Source of the DNA: an uncultured Prevotellaceae bacterium
GTDB lineage: Bacteria; Bacteroidota; Bacteroidia; Bacteroidales; Muribaculaceae
Length of the DNA: 64,000 nt
Assembly (NCBI GenBank): GCA_900317835.1
Contig: ONIL01000022.1
Location: 1 to 64,000, forward strand
Reading direction: 5' to 3'
In this document: positions 38,665 to 46,440 of the stretch, in pieces
Position numbering within the stretch: the first letter of the stretch is position 1
Layout: each line of letters starts with the position of its first letter
Notes under the pieces: generated by a model
What the model saw: only the letters and a program-made list of their open reading frames with translations
What the model was told of the DNA's origin: nothing
Database searches by the model: none
Translations under genes and position numbers: made by a program

Positions 38665-39912
38665 ATGAAGTACAGTATCATTGCGATAGGAGATGAATTG
38701 CTCATCGGGCAGGTGACCGATACCAATTCGGGATGGATTGCCCGTCACCTTACCCCGTGCGGCTGGGATGTGGACACGGTGCAGGTCGTCCCTGACGATG
38801 CCGGCCACATCACACGTGCGATCGATCGGGCGATGGAGCATACCGACGTGGTTCTCATGACCGGCGGTCTGGGTCCGACCAAGGACGACATCACCAAGCC
38901 GACGCTGTGTCGTTACTTTGGTGGCGAGATGGTGCTCAACAGTGAGGTGGAGCGCAATGTGCGCGAGGTCATGGAGCGCCGTCACCTCAAGCTCAACGAG
39001 TACACCCGCCTGCAGGCGATGGTGCCCTCGTCGTGCCGTGTCATCCAGAACGAAGTGGGAACGGCGCCGCTCATGTGGTTTGAACGCGACGGCAAGGTGC
39101 TGGTGAGCATGCCGGGTGTCCCCTTTGAGTTGCAAGCCATGATGGAGCGTGCTGTAATCCCGCAATTGCTGGCCTGCTTCAACGACGGTGAGGACATCGA
39201 GTTCCGCACTTTTGTCGTCACCGGCATCATCGAGTCGGCGTTGGCAATGCAGCTTGACTCCTTTGAGCGCGATCTGCCTCACGGCATCCATTTGGCCTAT
39301 CTGCCTGAAGGCGGCATCATCCGCCTGCGTCTGACGGGTTCCTCGACCGATGCCCGTCAGATTAATGCTGACATGGAGCGCCTGTCACGGCAGTTGCATG
39401 ACATCCTGGGCAATCACATCATCGCCGATGGAGACAAACGTCTTCCTGAAATCTTGGGCGAGCGCCTGCGCCAGTTGGGGCTGACCCTTTCGACCGCCGA
39501 GAGCTGTACAGGCGGTAACATTGCCCGCCAGATTACCAGCATTGCTGGCAGCAGCGATTATTTCAAGGGAGCAGTGGTCTGCTATGCCAATGAGGTGAAG
39601 ATATCTCTGCTTGGTGTTGATGAGCAGGATGTCATTGCCCATGGTGTGGTGAGCGAACCCGTCGTGAGGCAGATGGTTGCTGGAGTGTGCCGGGCCCTCG
39701 ACACCGACTGTGCCATTGCTACTAGCGGGATTGCAGGCCCTGGCGGCGGCACTCCCACAAAACCGGTGGGCACCGTATGGATAGCGGCAAAATGTGGCGA
39801 CCGCGTTGTCGCTCAGGTCAAGCACTTGCCTGGAGACCGTGACCGCGTCATTACCCGCGCCACCCTTGAGGGACAATTGCTGCTTTTGTCGTTATTGAAT
39901 GAACTGGATTGA
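38665..39912 (+). CDS. cinA: CinA family protein (NMN deamidase / competence-damage protein)
   Basis: Two-domain CinA of 415 residues. The N-terminal MoCF-like domain (about 1-165) has IGDELLIGQVTDTNSGW and MTGGLGPTKDDIT and in relatives hydrolyses ADP-ribose-type pyrophosphates. The C-terminal domain (about 255-410) has STAESCTGGNIARQI and the SGIAGPGGGTPTKPVGTVW loop of NMN amidohydrolases (PncC), which recycle pyridine nucleotides. Its stop is followed after 2 bases by the next gene's ATG, so the two are probably co-translated. Confidence 0.93.
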   Translation: MKYSIIAIGDELLIGQVTDTNSGWIARHLTPCGWDVDTVQVVPDDAGHITRAIDRAMEHTDVVLMTGGLGPTKDDITKPTLCRYFGGEMVLNSEVERNVREVMERRHLKLNEYTRLQAMVPSSCRVIQNEVGTAPLMWFERDGKVLVSMPGVPFELQAMMERAVIPQLLACFNDGEDIEFRTFVVTGIIESALAMQLDSFERDLPHGIHLAYLPEGGIIRLRLTGSSTDARQINADMERLSRQLHDILGNHIIADGDKRLPEILGERLRQLGLTLSTAESCTGGNIARQITSIAGSSDYFKGAVVCYANEVKISLLGVDEQDVIAHGVVSEPVVRQMVAGVCRALDTDCAIATSGIAGPGGGTPTKPVGTVWIAAKCGDRVVAQVKHLPGDRDRVITRATLEGQLLLLSLLNELD

Positions 39913-39914
39913 AT

Positions 39915-40730
39915 ATGAGCTTCAAGAGATGTATAGTATTAGTGCTCGCCGCTCTGCTTGCCGTGCCCGTCGGGATGGCGAGCCCGGCGCGTGACGATGA
40001 CGACAAGGATCCCAGCATCCAGCGGGGCATACGCCGACTGCATCCCGAGCGTGAGCGGGCCAAGGCGATAAAACTCTTGCAAGAGCAGATGTCACGCAAG
40101 GCTGAGCCCAAAGCCGATCCCTGGGACACCAGCGGTGAGGTGTGGGGCGAGGTCGATGTGGTGCCCGTGGCCGTCAAGGACAGCGCTGCTGTCGTGGGGC
40201 GCCGCTTGGATCGAGGCGAAATCGATGATGCCGGCGTGTGCATGACTTGGCGTGATGAACCCGTCACCGTCTCCATCGACCAGTTGCTTCCTTATTTCAC
40301 GATAGAGGATGGCGTGTGCCGTTCCAAGTATGTCTCCAGTGACTCGGTGGGCAATGAGGTATATTTTGCGTTCACCATTCAGGACGGCGATAGCCTGCCT
40401 GGACCGTTACAACTATGTGTGCGCTATAGTGGCTCCGGCGCGTTTGAGTATGACCAGGCGGTATTCACCATTGACGGCTATGACTACTTGTTTTATCCCG
40501 TGGATCCTCGTCATGGTTCGCTCGATGGTGGCCTGTACTGGGCTAGCAGTGACGATGAGTTGCGCGAAGCATACAGGGATCTCGTTTACGCGCTTGCCCA
40601 TGGCCATTGGGTGATGCTCAAGTTGCAGGGTGGGGCAGGAGTGAGCCGTGTGAAGGTACTCACCGATGGCCAGAGGGATGACTTTGCCAACACCCTTGCA
40701 CTTTACCTTCTCTTGGGTGGCCAAATCTAG
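39915..40730 (+). CDS. Secreted protein of unknown function
   Basis: A 271-residue protein with a signal peptide MSFKRCIVLVLAALLAVPVGMA and then an acidic, hydrophilic stretch (PARDDDDKDPS). The rest is mixed alpha/beta; SSDELREAYRDLVYALAHG near residue 215 looks helical. I do not recognise the family. It is nearly fused to cinA (ATG 2 bases after its stop), though no functional link is obvious. The ATG at 39915 is preferred to an upstream TTG. Confidence 0.75.
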   Translation: MSFKRCIVLVLAALLAVPVGMASPARDDDDKDPSIQRGIRRLHPERERAKAIKLLQEQMSRKAEPKADPWDTSGEVWGEVDVVPVAVKDSAAVVGRRLDRGEIDDAGVCMTWRDEPVTVSIDQLLPYFTIEDGVCRSKYVSSDSVGNEVYFAFTIQDGDSLPGPLQLCVRYSGSGAFEYDQAVFTIDGYDYLFYPVDPRHGSLDGGLYWASSDDELREAYRDLVYALAHGHWVMLKLQGGAGVSRVKVLTDGQRDDFANTLALYLLLGGQI

Positions 40731-40749
40731 TGAAAACCACTAAAAACCG

Positions 40750-40828
40750 TTGCACGAGTTGCACTAAGATATGTTTATGCAACGGATTGCATGACCATTT
40801 TCGGGCATTTGCACGACTTTTTGCATGA
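40750..40828. repeat. Array of TTGCA(C/T)GA motifs including a palindrome
   Basis: TTGCACGA (40750), TTGCACTA (40759), TTGCATGA (40787), TTGCACGA (40809) and TTGCATGA (40821) lie on the plus strand within 80 bases, just upstream of the DUF2582 promoter. ATGCAACGGATTGCAT (40777-40792) is a perfect-arm palindrome like the one at 1570-1585. The array looks like clustered regulator sites. Confidence 0.45.
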
Positions 40829-40832
40829 TTTC

Positions 40833-40865
40833 TTGGCTCTGTTTTTCAAAAAACAATTACCTTTG
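40833..40865 (+). promoter_or_regulatory. Promoter of the DUF2582 gene
   Basis: TTG (40833-40835), a 22-nt spacer (slightly long) and TACCTTTG (40858-40865). The leader would be about 47 nt. Confidence 0.5.
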
Positions 40866-40918
40866 CCGCAGTTTTACAATTTATTGATTGTTTTATTAGA
40901 AGGTTTAATTTATTTTTT

Positions 40919-41122
40919 ATGAACACTGAAAACATTGGTAACTGGGCTGGTTCTGTTTGGAACGCCCTGAACGATGCGCAGAAGGCTCTTACTCTGAAGG
41001 ACCTGCGCAAGGTATCTAAGCTCAAAGTAAACGAAATGCACTGCGCTCTGGGTTGGCTCGCTAAGGAAGGCAAGCTCAACTTCGCCGAGGGCAAGGACGA
41101 CATTGAGGTGTCGTTGCGATAA
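40919..41122 (+). CDS. Small winged-helix protein (DUF2582-like)
   Basis: A 67-residue protein made of a single winged helix-turn-helix: helices SVWNALN, TLKDLRKVSKL and VNEMHCALGWLAKEGKL, then a wing ending DDIEVSLR. Matches in my knowledge are the short DUF2582 proteins of Bacteroidetes. It is likely a DNA-binding or DNA-associated protein of unknown target. The array of TTGCAYGA motifs directly upstream raises the possibility of autoregulation, which is inference only. Confidence 0.75.
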   Translation: MNTENIGNWAGSVWNALNDAQKALTLKDLRKVSKLKVNEMHCALGWLAKEGKLNFAEGKDDIEVSLR

Positions 41123-41246
41123 GCCACCGGTTAACAACCCCGAGGTATTTATCCTTGGAAATCGATATTCCTATCTACCATAGCAGCGATGGCGCGGGTG
41201 TTAAACCGTGCCATCGTTGTAGTTAATTGAGGAATAATCATGTATG

Positions 41247-41378
41247 CGAAAAACCCGAGACTCATGTGGTCTCGGGTTATCGTTCTGTAAAACAAACCAT
41301 TACTAAGCACTTTATTCACGCGTCACTTCCCAGCTTGCGTTAAACAATGAATTTTCCATAGTTCACATATTTGCTTGA
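41247..41378 (-). ncRNA. Candidate small RNA with own promoter and terminator
   Basis: On the minus strand a full promoter (41413-41384) is followed by about 130 nt that end in a strong terminator hairpin (AACCCGAGAC 41252-41261 with GTCTCGGGTT 41269-41278, then five T). No open frame of useful size with a start lies between them. Internal pairing is possible, for example ACGC/GCGT around AAGCTGGGAAGTGA. I do not recognise an Rfam family; size would allow a Bacteroidetes 6S-type or a regulatory RNA. Confidence 0.55.
41252..41278 (-). terminator. Terminator of the minus-strand small RNA
   Basis: Perfect 10-bp stem with 7-nt loop (TCATGTG on the plus strand), followed on the minus strand by a T tract (41253-41249). 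Confidence 0.7.
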
Positions 41379-41383
41379 ATGCA

Positions 41384-41413
41384 CAAAGGTAAACACATTT
41401 TTTGAATTTACAA
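41384..41413 (-). promoter_or_regulatory. Promoter of the minus-strand small RNA
   Basis: TTG (41413-41411; TTTTG when extended), 19-nt spacer, TACCTTTG (41391-41384). No protein gene lies downstream on this strand before 41123. Confidence 0.65.
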
Positions 41414-41573
41414 AAGAAAATGATGAAATTTTCAAAAAAAAATTATTTCTTTTCGTAAATAGACCATAAGAGCCTGTTATCGCCCTGAAAGCCTTTTTTG
41501 AACAACCACGAGCGACAAGACTACCGAAAACGGTAAAAAAATAGACGAATTGTAAAAATTTTCATCAAAATAA

Positions 41574-41604
41574 TTGCAAATTGCAAAATTATCGTTTATT
41601 TTTG
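41574..41604 (+). promoter_or_regulatory. Orphan promoter facing the gene-free stretch
   Basis: TTG (41574-41576), 20-nt spacer, TATTTTTG (41597-41604). Transcription would start near 41611 and enter a region with no convincing gene until rpmB at 42892. Confidence 0.5.
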
Positions 41605-42233
41605 CAATTGGATAAAGGCTTACTAATTTAAAAGGTAACAAAATGTAACTTGGGGGTGCCTCTCGCACTCTGCGCGATGTCAATCAATCACAAGCGGGCG
41701 GTCCTGGTGTTCCTGGTTCAAGAAAACGTTACCGATAGGCTAAACATGAGTCACCATCGTGACGGACCCGATAGTGGCGACAAAACATGAGAGAAATGAG
41801 ACCTCCTCCACAATCTCAAGAGCAGGTGTGGCTTGAACGCAATGGATAGGCGGCAAGGCAGACTCATTTATTATCTTATACTATCATGTGGGAACTGTTC
41901 CCCATGATGAGCTGACAGGAAAGAGGTGGACAGCTATTTGGATTTAAAGCCCAATGCGGCAAGACTAATTATTAATGATCTAAACATTCAAGTGATGATG
42001 CAACATTTGACGTTAATGATGTGTATTTGGTGGCAGGCGATAGCAATGTCGTCAATGTTTGTTGCTGCTCCTGGCTGGTCGGGGACGGCATCTGGCATCA
42101 TGCCCTATACGCTCTTATAAGATAGAATGCTATATAATAAAAGAAGTGCTACTGTTTTTTCATAATGTGTGGTTGCCAGCCAACCAATGAGTAATAATTT
42201 TTTCATAAGTGTTTTGTGGTTTATTAATTACCT

Positions 42234-42310
42234 GAAGTGGAAAAGAAGGCCAGGAGTCACAGGGACCAGGATGAATATGTTGCAGAAGTAAGGCTCCTGG
42301 CCTCCACTTC
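42234..42310. repeat. Long imperfect hairpin with 6-nt bulge
   Basis: GAAGTGG (42234-42240) and AGGCCAGGAG (42247-42256) pair with CTCCTGGCCT (42294-42303) and CCACTTC (42304-42310): 17 bp interrupted only by the bulge AAAAGA. The loop is 37 nt. No U tract follows, so it is not a simple terminator. Confidence 0.6.
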
Positions 42311-42417
42311 CTTGAAAACAGCAGCGCTCGATGAGAGACCAGACGATAAATAAAGTGATAAAAACAATGGAACCGGATGGTCAAGAGTAAAGAATTACAA
42401 GTTTGCTCCAATAGTCT

Positions 42418-42468
42418 GCTACCCATGACGAGTGGATACTGCCAGAATCCTTCTCGATCATGGGTAGC
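42418..42468. repeat. Stacked hairpin GCTACCCATGA...TCATGGGTAGC
   Basis: GCTACCCATGA (42418-42428) pairs with 42458-42468. CGAG/CTCG and GGAT/ATCC stack inside, leaving a 9-nt apical loop and one or two unpaired bases. Nineteen base pairs in total, with no T tract on either side. Confidence 0.6.
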
Positions 42469-42520
42469 CCGGCCTTGGGGGTAAAAATAGCGTGGAAATT
42501 GAAAAAGTGGTATCAATCTG

Positions 42521-42551
42521 TTGTGTAGTTCAAAAATTGTGTCTAACTTTG
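42521..42551 (+). promoter_or_regulatory. Promoter of the rpmB-rpmG-DUF4295 operon
   Basis: TTG (42521-42523), 20-nt spacer, TAACTTTG (42544-42551). The expected start near 42558 leaves an unusually long leader of about 330 nt. That leader contains hairpins, for example CTTGA-TCG/CGA-TG-TCAAG at 42622-42648 and GCCTGT/ACAGGC near 42800-42823. Confidence 0.65.
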
Positions 42552-42891
42552 CAGCCGATTTCGCGGCACATTGTCTTGCTGGGCCTGATGCTCATGCGTT
42601 AGTCAAGTCAAGAGTGTGACACTTGATCGTTGAAACTTCGATGTCAAGGCTATGATGCTAAGTGCTCAAGCGTAGGACGATATTAAAACGAGCGAGACAC
42701 CCAACTGCTTTTCCATCCCGTGATGCCGGTGGCTTCTCACGCCGGTGGGGTAGGATAGCCTTGATATGCTGGATGTCCACACCCGGAATATTGTGCTGCG
42801 CCTGTGTTTTTCTGTGTACAGGCAGGCATGTATCGCGAATCGTGAAGAGAGAAAAAGAAAACAGATCAATAACTAAACAAAACGAGAAACT

Positions 42892-43149
42892 ATGTCTAAA
42901 GTTTGTCAAATCACCGGTAAGAAGGCGATCACGGGCAACAACGTGTCGCACTCCAAGCGCAGGACGAAACGCAAATTCAACGTTAACGTCTTCAATCGCA
43001 AGTTCTTCTGGCCCGAGCAGGGACAGTGGATTCGCCTGACCGTGTCGGCTTCAGGTCTGCGCAACATTAACAAGATGGGTCTCGACGCTGCCCTGAAGAA
43101 GGCTGCCGAGGAAGGCCACCTCACTGAAATCCAAGTTATCAACAAGTAA
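42892..43149 (+). CDS. rpmB: 50S ribosomal protein L28
   Basis: L28, 85 residues, basic. It begins [11 protein letters not shown] and continues with [18 protein letters not shown], the L28 signature, and [18 protein letters not shown]. It is first in the rpmB-rpmG-DUF4295 operon typical of Bacteroidetes. Only one Cys near the N-terminus remains, so this is not a zinc-ribbon form. Confidence 0.96.
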   Translation: MSKVCQITGKKAITGNNVSHSKRRTKRKFNVNVFNRKFFWPEQGQWIRLTVSASGLRNINKMGLDAALKKAAEEGHLTEIQVINK

Positions 43150-43167
43150 GAAAGGAGCAACTGTATT

Positions 43168-43356
43168 ATGGCAAAGAAAGCAAAAGGCGATCGCGTGCAG
43201 GTCATCCTGGAGTGCACCGAGCAGAAGGGCAGTGGCGTTCCCGGTATCAGCCGTTACATCACGACCAAGAACCGCAAGAACACTACCGAGCGTTTGGAGC
43301 TCAAGAAATACAACCCTTATCTGAAACGCATGACCGTTCACAAGGAGATCAAGTAA
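43168..43356 (+). CDS. rpmG: 50S ribosomal protein L33
   Basis: L33, 62 residues, with [13 protein letters not shown] and the signature [11 protein letters not shown], ending [18 protein letters not shown]. It lacks the two CxxC pairs of the zinc-binding form, so it is the zinc-independent (C-minus) type. Eighteen bases after rpmB. Confidence 0.96.
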   Translation: MAKKAKGDRVQVILECTEQKGSGVPGISRYITTKNRKNTTERLELKKYNPYLKRMTVHKEIK

Positions 43357-43391
43357 TAGAGTAGAACAACCATTTAACGACTATATAAGTT

Positions 43392-43541
43392 ATGGCAAAG
43401 AAAGTAGTTGCAACCCTTCAAACTGGTGAAGGACGCTCATGGAGCAAGGTGATCAAGATGGTCCGCTCCGAGAAGACTGGCGCTTACGTTTTTGAGGAGC
43501 GCATGGTCCCCAATGACAAGGTACAGGACTGGCTGAAGTAA
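43392..43541 (+). CDS. DUF4295 family ribosome-operon small protein
   Basis: A 49-residue basic protein beginning MAKKVVATLQTGEGRSWSK and ending MVPNDKVQDWLK. DUF4295 proteins almost always follow L28 and L33 in Bacteroidetes, as here. A role in ribosome structure or assembly is suggested by context, not shown by sequence. A terminator follows at 43566. Confidence 0.88.
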   Translation: MAKKVVATLQTGEGRSWSKVIKMVRSEKTGAYVFEERMVPNDKVQDWLK

Positions 43542-43565
43542 TCTTCGCGCAATCCAAGATATATT

Positions 43566-43607
43566 CCTGCCCGCAGGCTCACAATGAGTCCGCGGGCAGG
43601 CTTTTTT
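43566..43607 (+). terminator. Terminator of the rpmB operon
   Basis: CCTGCCCGC (43566-43574) pairs with GCGGGCAGG (43592-43600), with CTC/GAG inside the loop, then CTTTTTT. Confidence 0.9.
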
Positions 43608-43668
43608 ATGCCCCCAAAGATGATACTACAGCTTTTTTTTATGTAACTTTGTGACCCTATAATTGGAC

Positions 43669-44094
43669 ATGATCATGGCACAGAACAAATACTTCTTTAC
43701 GCTCGAGATAGCGGTGCGCGACTATGAGCTCGACAGCGAGGGCATTGTCAACAACGCCATATATCTGCATTATTTGGAGCACACCCGTCATGCCTTTGTC
43801 AAGCAGGAGGGAATCCCCTTCGGCAACATGACAAGCGATGGGCTGGTGCCTGTGGTACGTCGCATGACCATCAACTACCACACGCCGCTGCACAGTGGCG
43901 ATGTGATGTTGAGCCGCTTGTGGGTTGAGCGTGAAGGTGCCCGTTTCATTTTCTATCAGGATATTTTCAAGAAGGATAGTGGCGAGTTGGTCGTCAGTGC
44001 CGCGGTCACCATTGTGTGTATGGAGAAAAACGGACGCATCAATCGTGGCGACGAGTTGGTGGCGCGCCTTTCCAAGTATTTTGAGAAGCCATGA
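43669..44094 (+). CDS. Hotdog-fold acyl-CoA thioesterase (YbgC/FadM-like)
   Basis: A 141-residue 4-hydroxybenzoyl-CoA-type thioesterase. The signature VRDYELDSEGIVNNAIYLHY contains the catalytic Asp position and the NNxxYL element of the fold, and HTRHAF follows. It likely hydrolyses acyl-CoA or acyl-ACP; chain preference cannot be told. ATG 43669 is chosen over the upstream TTG; ATG 43675 is equally possible. A TAACTTTG box at 43644-43651 implies a very short leader. It overlaps dprA by 4 bases (ATGA). Confidence 0.87.
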   Translation: MIMAQNKYFFTLEIAVRDYELDSEGIVNNAIYLHYLEHTRHAFVKQEGIPFGNMTSDGLVPVVRRMTINYHTPLHSGDVMLSRLWVEREGARFIFYQDIFKKDSGELVVSAAVTIVCMEKNGRINRGDELVARLSKYFEKP

Positions 44095-45203
44095 CCTCAG
44101 CCAGTTCAGCTCTTGTTTATCAGATAGCCTTTGCCAGCTTGCAGGGCATGGGTGTGGATCTTGCGCGCAAGTTGCTCGATGTTGTGGGCAGCGAGGAACG
44201 GTTCTTCACCATGAATGAGAAAGACCTGCGCGCGCTCACTCGAGGCCGCAGTAAGATCTACCGTGACGATTACCGCCATGATTGCCTGCAACGGGCCTAT
44301 CAAGAGGAGACGTTTGTGCGGGAACACGGTATCAGTGCCACCTATTTTACCGACGAGACTTATCCCCGCCGCCTGCTTGAGGCACCAGATGCACCTGCGA
44401 TGATCTATACCCTGGGCAAGTGCGACCTGGAGAGTGCCCATGTGGTGAGCGTCGTTGGCACGAGGCATGCGACACAATATGGCATCCGCTTTTGCGACAC
44501 GCTCATCCGGGACTTGGCGCAGCGCCTTCCCGATTTGGTGGTGGTGAGCGGCCTGGCCTATGGCATCGACATCTCGGCTCACCGTGCGGCTCTCAAGCAT
44601 GGTGCGCCCACCGTGGCGGTCCTGCCTCGGGGTTTGAACCGCATCTATCCATCCACGCATCGTGACGATGCCATCGCTATCGTCAAGCATGGAGGCATGT
44701 TGTTGACTGATTATACCAGCCAGGACGAGGTCCAGAAGAGTAACTTCTTGGCGCGCAACCGCATTGTGGCGGCACTGAGCGACTGCACCGTCATCGTCGA
44801 GTCGGCGGGCTCGGGCGGAGCACTGGTGACGGCATCGCTGGCCATGAGCTATAACCGCGATGTGATGGCTGTTCCCGGACGTTGCGGCGATGAGTACTCA
44901 GCAGGCTGCAATAAGCTGATTGCCACCAACAAGGCCGCGCTGATCACCTGTGCCGATGATCTGATGGCTGCTATGCGCTGGGAATCAGCAAGCCCTGAGC
45001 CACAGCAACTTGAGCTGTTCCCCGACCTGACCAAGGAAGAGCAGGCTGTGATTGATGTGATACGCAATCACGGGGAAATTCACCTCAATGCTCTTGCCGA
45101 TGCACTGCAACAGCCTGTCTATAAGCTAATGAGCATTCTTGTTGAACTCGATTGCAAGAAGGTTATTGCCACCTTGCCAGGGTGCCGATATACGATACTT
45201 TAG
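44091..45203 (+). CDS. dprA: DNA-processing protein A
   Basis: DprA/Smf, 370 residues, loads RecA on incoming single-stranded DNA. It has an N-terminal helix-hairpin region (about 1-80), a Rossmann-like core with VVGTRHATQYG, VSGLAYGIDISAHRAAL and SAGSGGALVTASLAMSYNRDVMAVPG, and a C-terminal winged helix (about 310-370). The ATGA overlap with the thioesterase gene suggests translational coupling. Other competence genes are absent apart from cinA. Confidence 0.93.
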   Translation: MTSASSALVYQIAFASLQGMGVDLARKLLDVVGSEERFFTMNEKDLRALTRGRSKIYRDDYRHDCLQRAYQEETFVREHGISATYFTDETYPRRLLEAPDAPAMIYTLGKCDLESAHVVSVVGTRHATQYGIRFCDTLIRDLAQRLPDLVVVSGLAYGIDISAHRAALKHGAPTVAVLPRGLNRIYPSTHRDDAIAIVKHGGMLLTDYTSQDEVQKSNFLARNRIVAALSDCTVIVESAGSGGALVTASLAMSYNRDVMAVPGRCGDEYSAGCNKLIATNKAALITCADDLMAAMRWESASPEPQQLELFPDLTKEEQAVIDVIRNHGEIHLNALADALQQPVYKLMSILVELDCKKVIATLPGCRYTIL

Positions 45204-45308
45204 TATCTGGTCTTCAGCGGGTGTGTCAATTAAGAGTAAGAAAGATTTCTTGCCAGCGCCCAACACTAAGGCTGAAAAGACTTTCACGCTTTTTAACATT
45301 TGAATTGC

Positions 45309-45338
45309 TTGACGATTTGAAATAAAGCAGTATCTTTG
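45309..45338 (+). promoter_or_regulatory. Promoter of the nucleoside phosphorylase gene
   Basis: TTG (45309-45311), 19-nt spacer, TATCTTTG (45331-45338), with a leader of about 40 nt. Confidence 0.65.
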
Positions 45339-45384
45339 AATTTTCATTTTCCAATAAAAACTAGACTTTAAATGATAGAACGAT

Positions 45385-46266
45385 ATGAATATTGACAGAA
45401 TACCCGATTCAGAATTCATCATCAATGATGATGGCTCTGCATTTCACATCCATGTGAAGCCTGAGCAGTTGACTGATAATATCATCGTGTGTGGCGATCC
45501 AGGCCGCGTGACCATGATTGCATCCTACTTTGACACCCAGGAATGGGAGACCTCGAGCCGTGAGTTCCACGGCATCGGCGGCACCTATCACGGCAAACCC
45601 ATCATGGCGCTTTCCCACGGTATCGGTCCCGACAATATCGACATCGTGATGACCGAGCTTGATGGCTTGGCCAATATCGACTTTGCCACCCGCACTCCCC
45701 GTGCCGAGCATCGCACGCTCAACATCGTGCGCATTGGCACCTCGGGCGGTTTGCAGCCCTATGTTCCCGTTGGTACTCCGGTCATTGCGAGCAAAGCCAT
45801 CGGTTTTGACGGTGTGATCAATTATTATGCTGACCGCAACAAGGTGGCCGATCTTGACTTCGAGAAGAAATTCTGTGAGTTCGTGAAGTGGAACAAGCTG
45901 TTCGCCAAGCCCTACGTTGTTGATGCCGACCCCTGGCTGGTCGAGAAAATAGGACGTGACGACATGGTGCGCGGTTACACCATCTCGGCAGTGGGCTTCT
46001 ACGGTCCCCAGGGCCGCCGAGTGCGCCTTGACCTTGCTGAACCTGAACTGAACCGACGCATTGAGCAGTTTGAATACAATGGTGGCCACATCACCAATTA
46101 TGAGATGGAGAGCAGTGCCCTGCAGGGCATGGCGCTCATGCTGGGACACCGTGCTATGACCGTGTGCTCAATTATCGCCAATCGTGTGGCGACCGACGTC
46201 AACCCAAACTACAAGACCGCAGTCAAGGACTTGGTTATTACCGTGCTTGACCGTCTCACAGAGTAA
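45385..46266 (+). CDS. Nucleoside phosphorylase, uridine phosphorylase-like
   Basis: PNP/UDP family phosphorylase of 293 residues that splits a nucleoside with phosphate to base and ribose-1-phosphate. Visible features are CGDPGRV (phosphate loop), LSHGIGPDNIDIVMTEL, VRIGTSGGLQPYVPVGT and ITNYEMESSALQGMALMLGHRA, the last with the ribose-binding Met-Glu. The closest recognisable group is the uridine phosphorylase branch found in Bacteroidetes; purine specificity cannot be excluded. It has its own promoter and a hairpin downstream. Confidence 0.88.
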   Translation: MNIDRIPDSEFIINDDGSAFHIHVKPEQLTDNIIVCGDPGRVTMIASYFDTQEWETSSREFHGIGGTYHGKPIMALSHGIGPDNIDIVMTELDGLANIDFATRTPRAEHRTLNIVRIGTSGGLQPYVPVGTPVIASKAIGFDGVINYYADRNKVADLDFEKKFCEFVKWNKLFAKPYVVDADPWLVEKIGRDDMVRGYTISAVGFYGPQGRRVRLDLAEPELNRRIEQFEYNGGHITNYEMESSALQGMALMLGHRAMTVCSIIANRVATDVNPNYKTAVKDLVITVLDRLTE

Positions 46267-46294
46267 GGCGTTTATTGCATGAACAAATGTATCT

Positions 46295-46326
46295 GGGGCT
46301 TGCAACTGAAGGAAGTTGCAAGTCCC
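46295..46326 (+). terminator. Hairpin after the phosphorylase gene
   Basis: GGGGCTTGCAACT (46295-46307) pairs with AGTTGCAAGTCCC (46314-46326), 13 bp with one G-U pair and a 6-nt loop. TGTTCACTTTATT follows, a weak U tract. Confidence 0.6.
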
Positions 46327-46440
46327 TGTTCACTTTATTGAGTATCAAAAAGAAAAAAAAACTTAAATTGAGATGACGATATAATATTAAGGCATTACAA
46401 TGCGTTATGAAGATGTAACAATTTTAAAACATGACTGCCT

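Larger units (their letters stand above)
41611..42520. other. Gene-free stretch, possibly structured RNA or decayed DNA
   Basis: About 0.9 kb between the orphan promoter and the rpmB promoter. Short open frames here (for example 41926-42120 on plus and 42160-42516 on minus) lack protein-like composition or any recognisable start signal. Several strong hairpins occur: ATCATG-T-GGGAA / TTCCC-CATGAT (around 41893-41917) and the two large ones listed separately. RNase P, tmRNA and SRP RNA signatures are not present. One frame near 41985-42040 reads DDATFDVNDVYLVAGDSN, vaguely like a beta-propeller repeat, so a decayed gene is an alternative. Confidence 0.35.

Noticed and set aside
41926-42120. 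64-codon plus-strand ORF in the gene-free stretch
   Set aside because: Met/Trp-rich composition, no signal peptide or domain and no start signal; probably chance.
42160-42516. 118-codon minus-strand ORF
   Set aside because: It runs through both large hairpins and reads His/Phe/Leu-rich, unlike real proteins here.
41600-42540. RNase P RNA, tmRNA or SRP RNA
   Set aside because: The conserved RNase P core (GAGGAAAGTCC-like), the tmRNA ends with a tRNA-like CCA arm and the SRP Alu/S tetraloop motifs were not found on either strand.
42662-43039. 125-codon frame overlapping the rpmB start
   Set aside because: Its 3' half is an out-of-frame reading of rpmB; the 5' half lies in the predicted leader.
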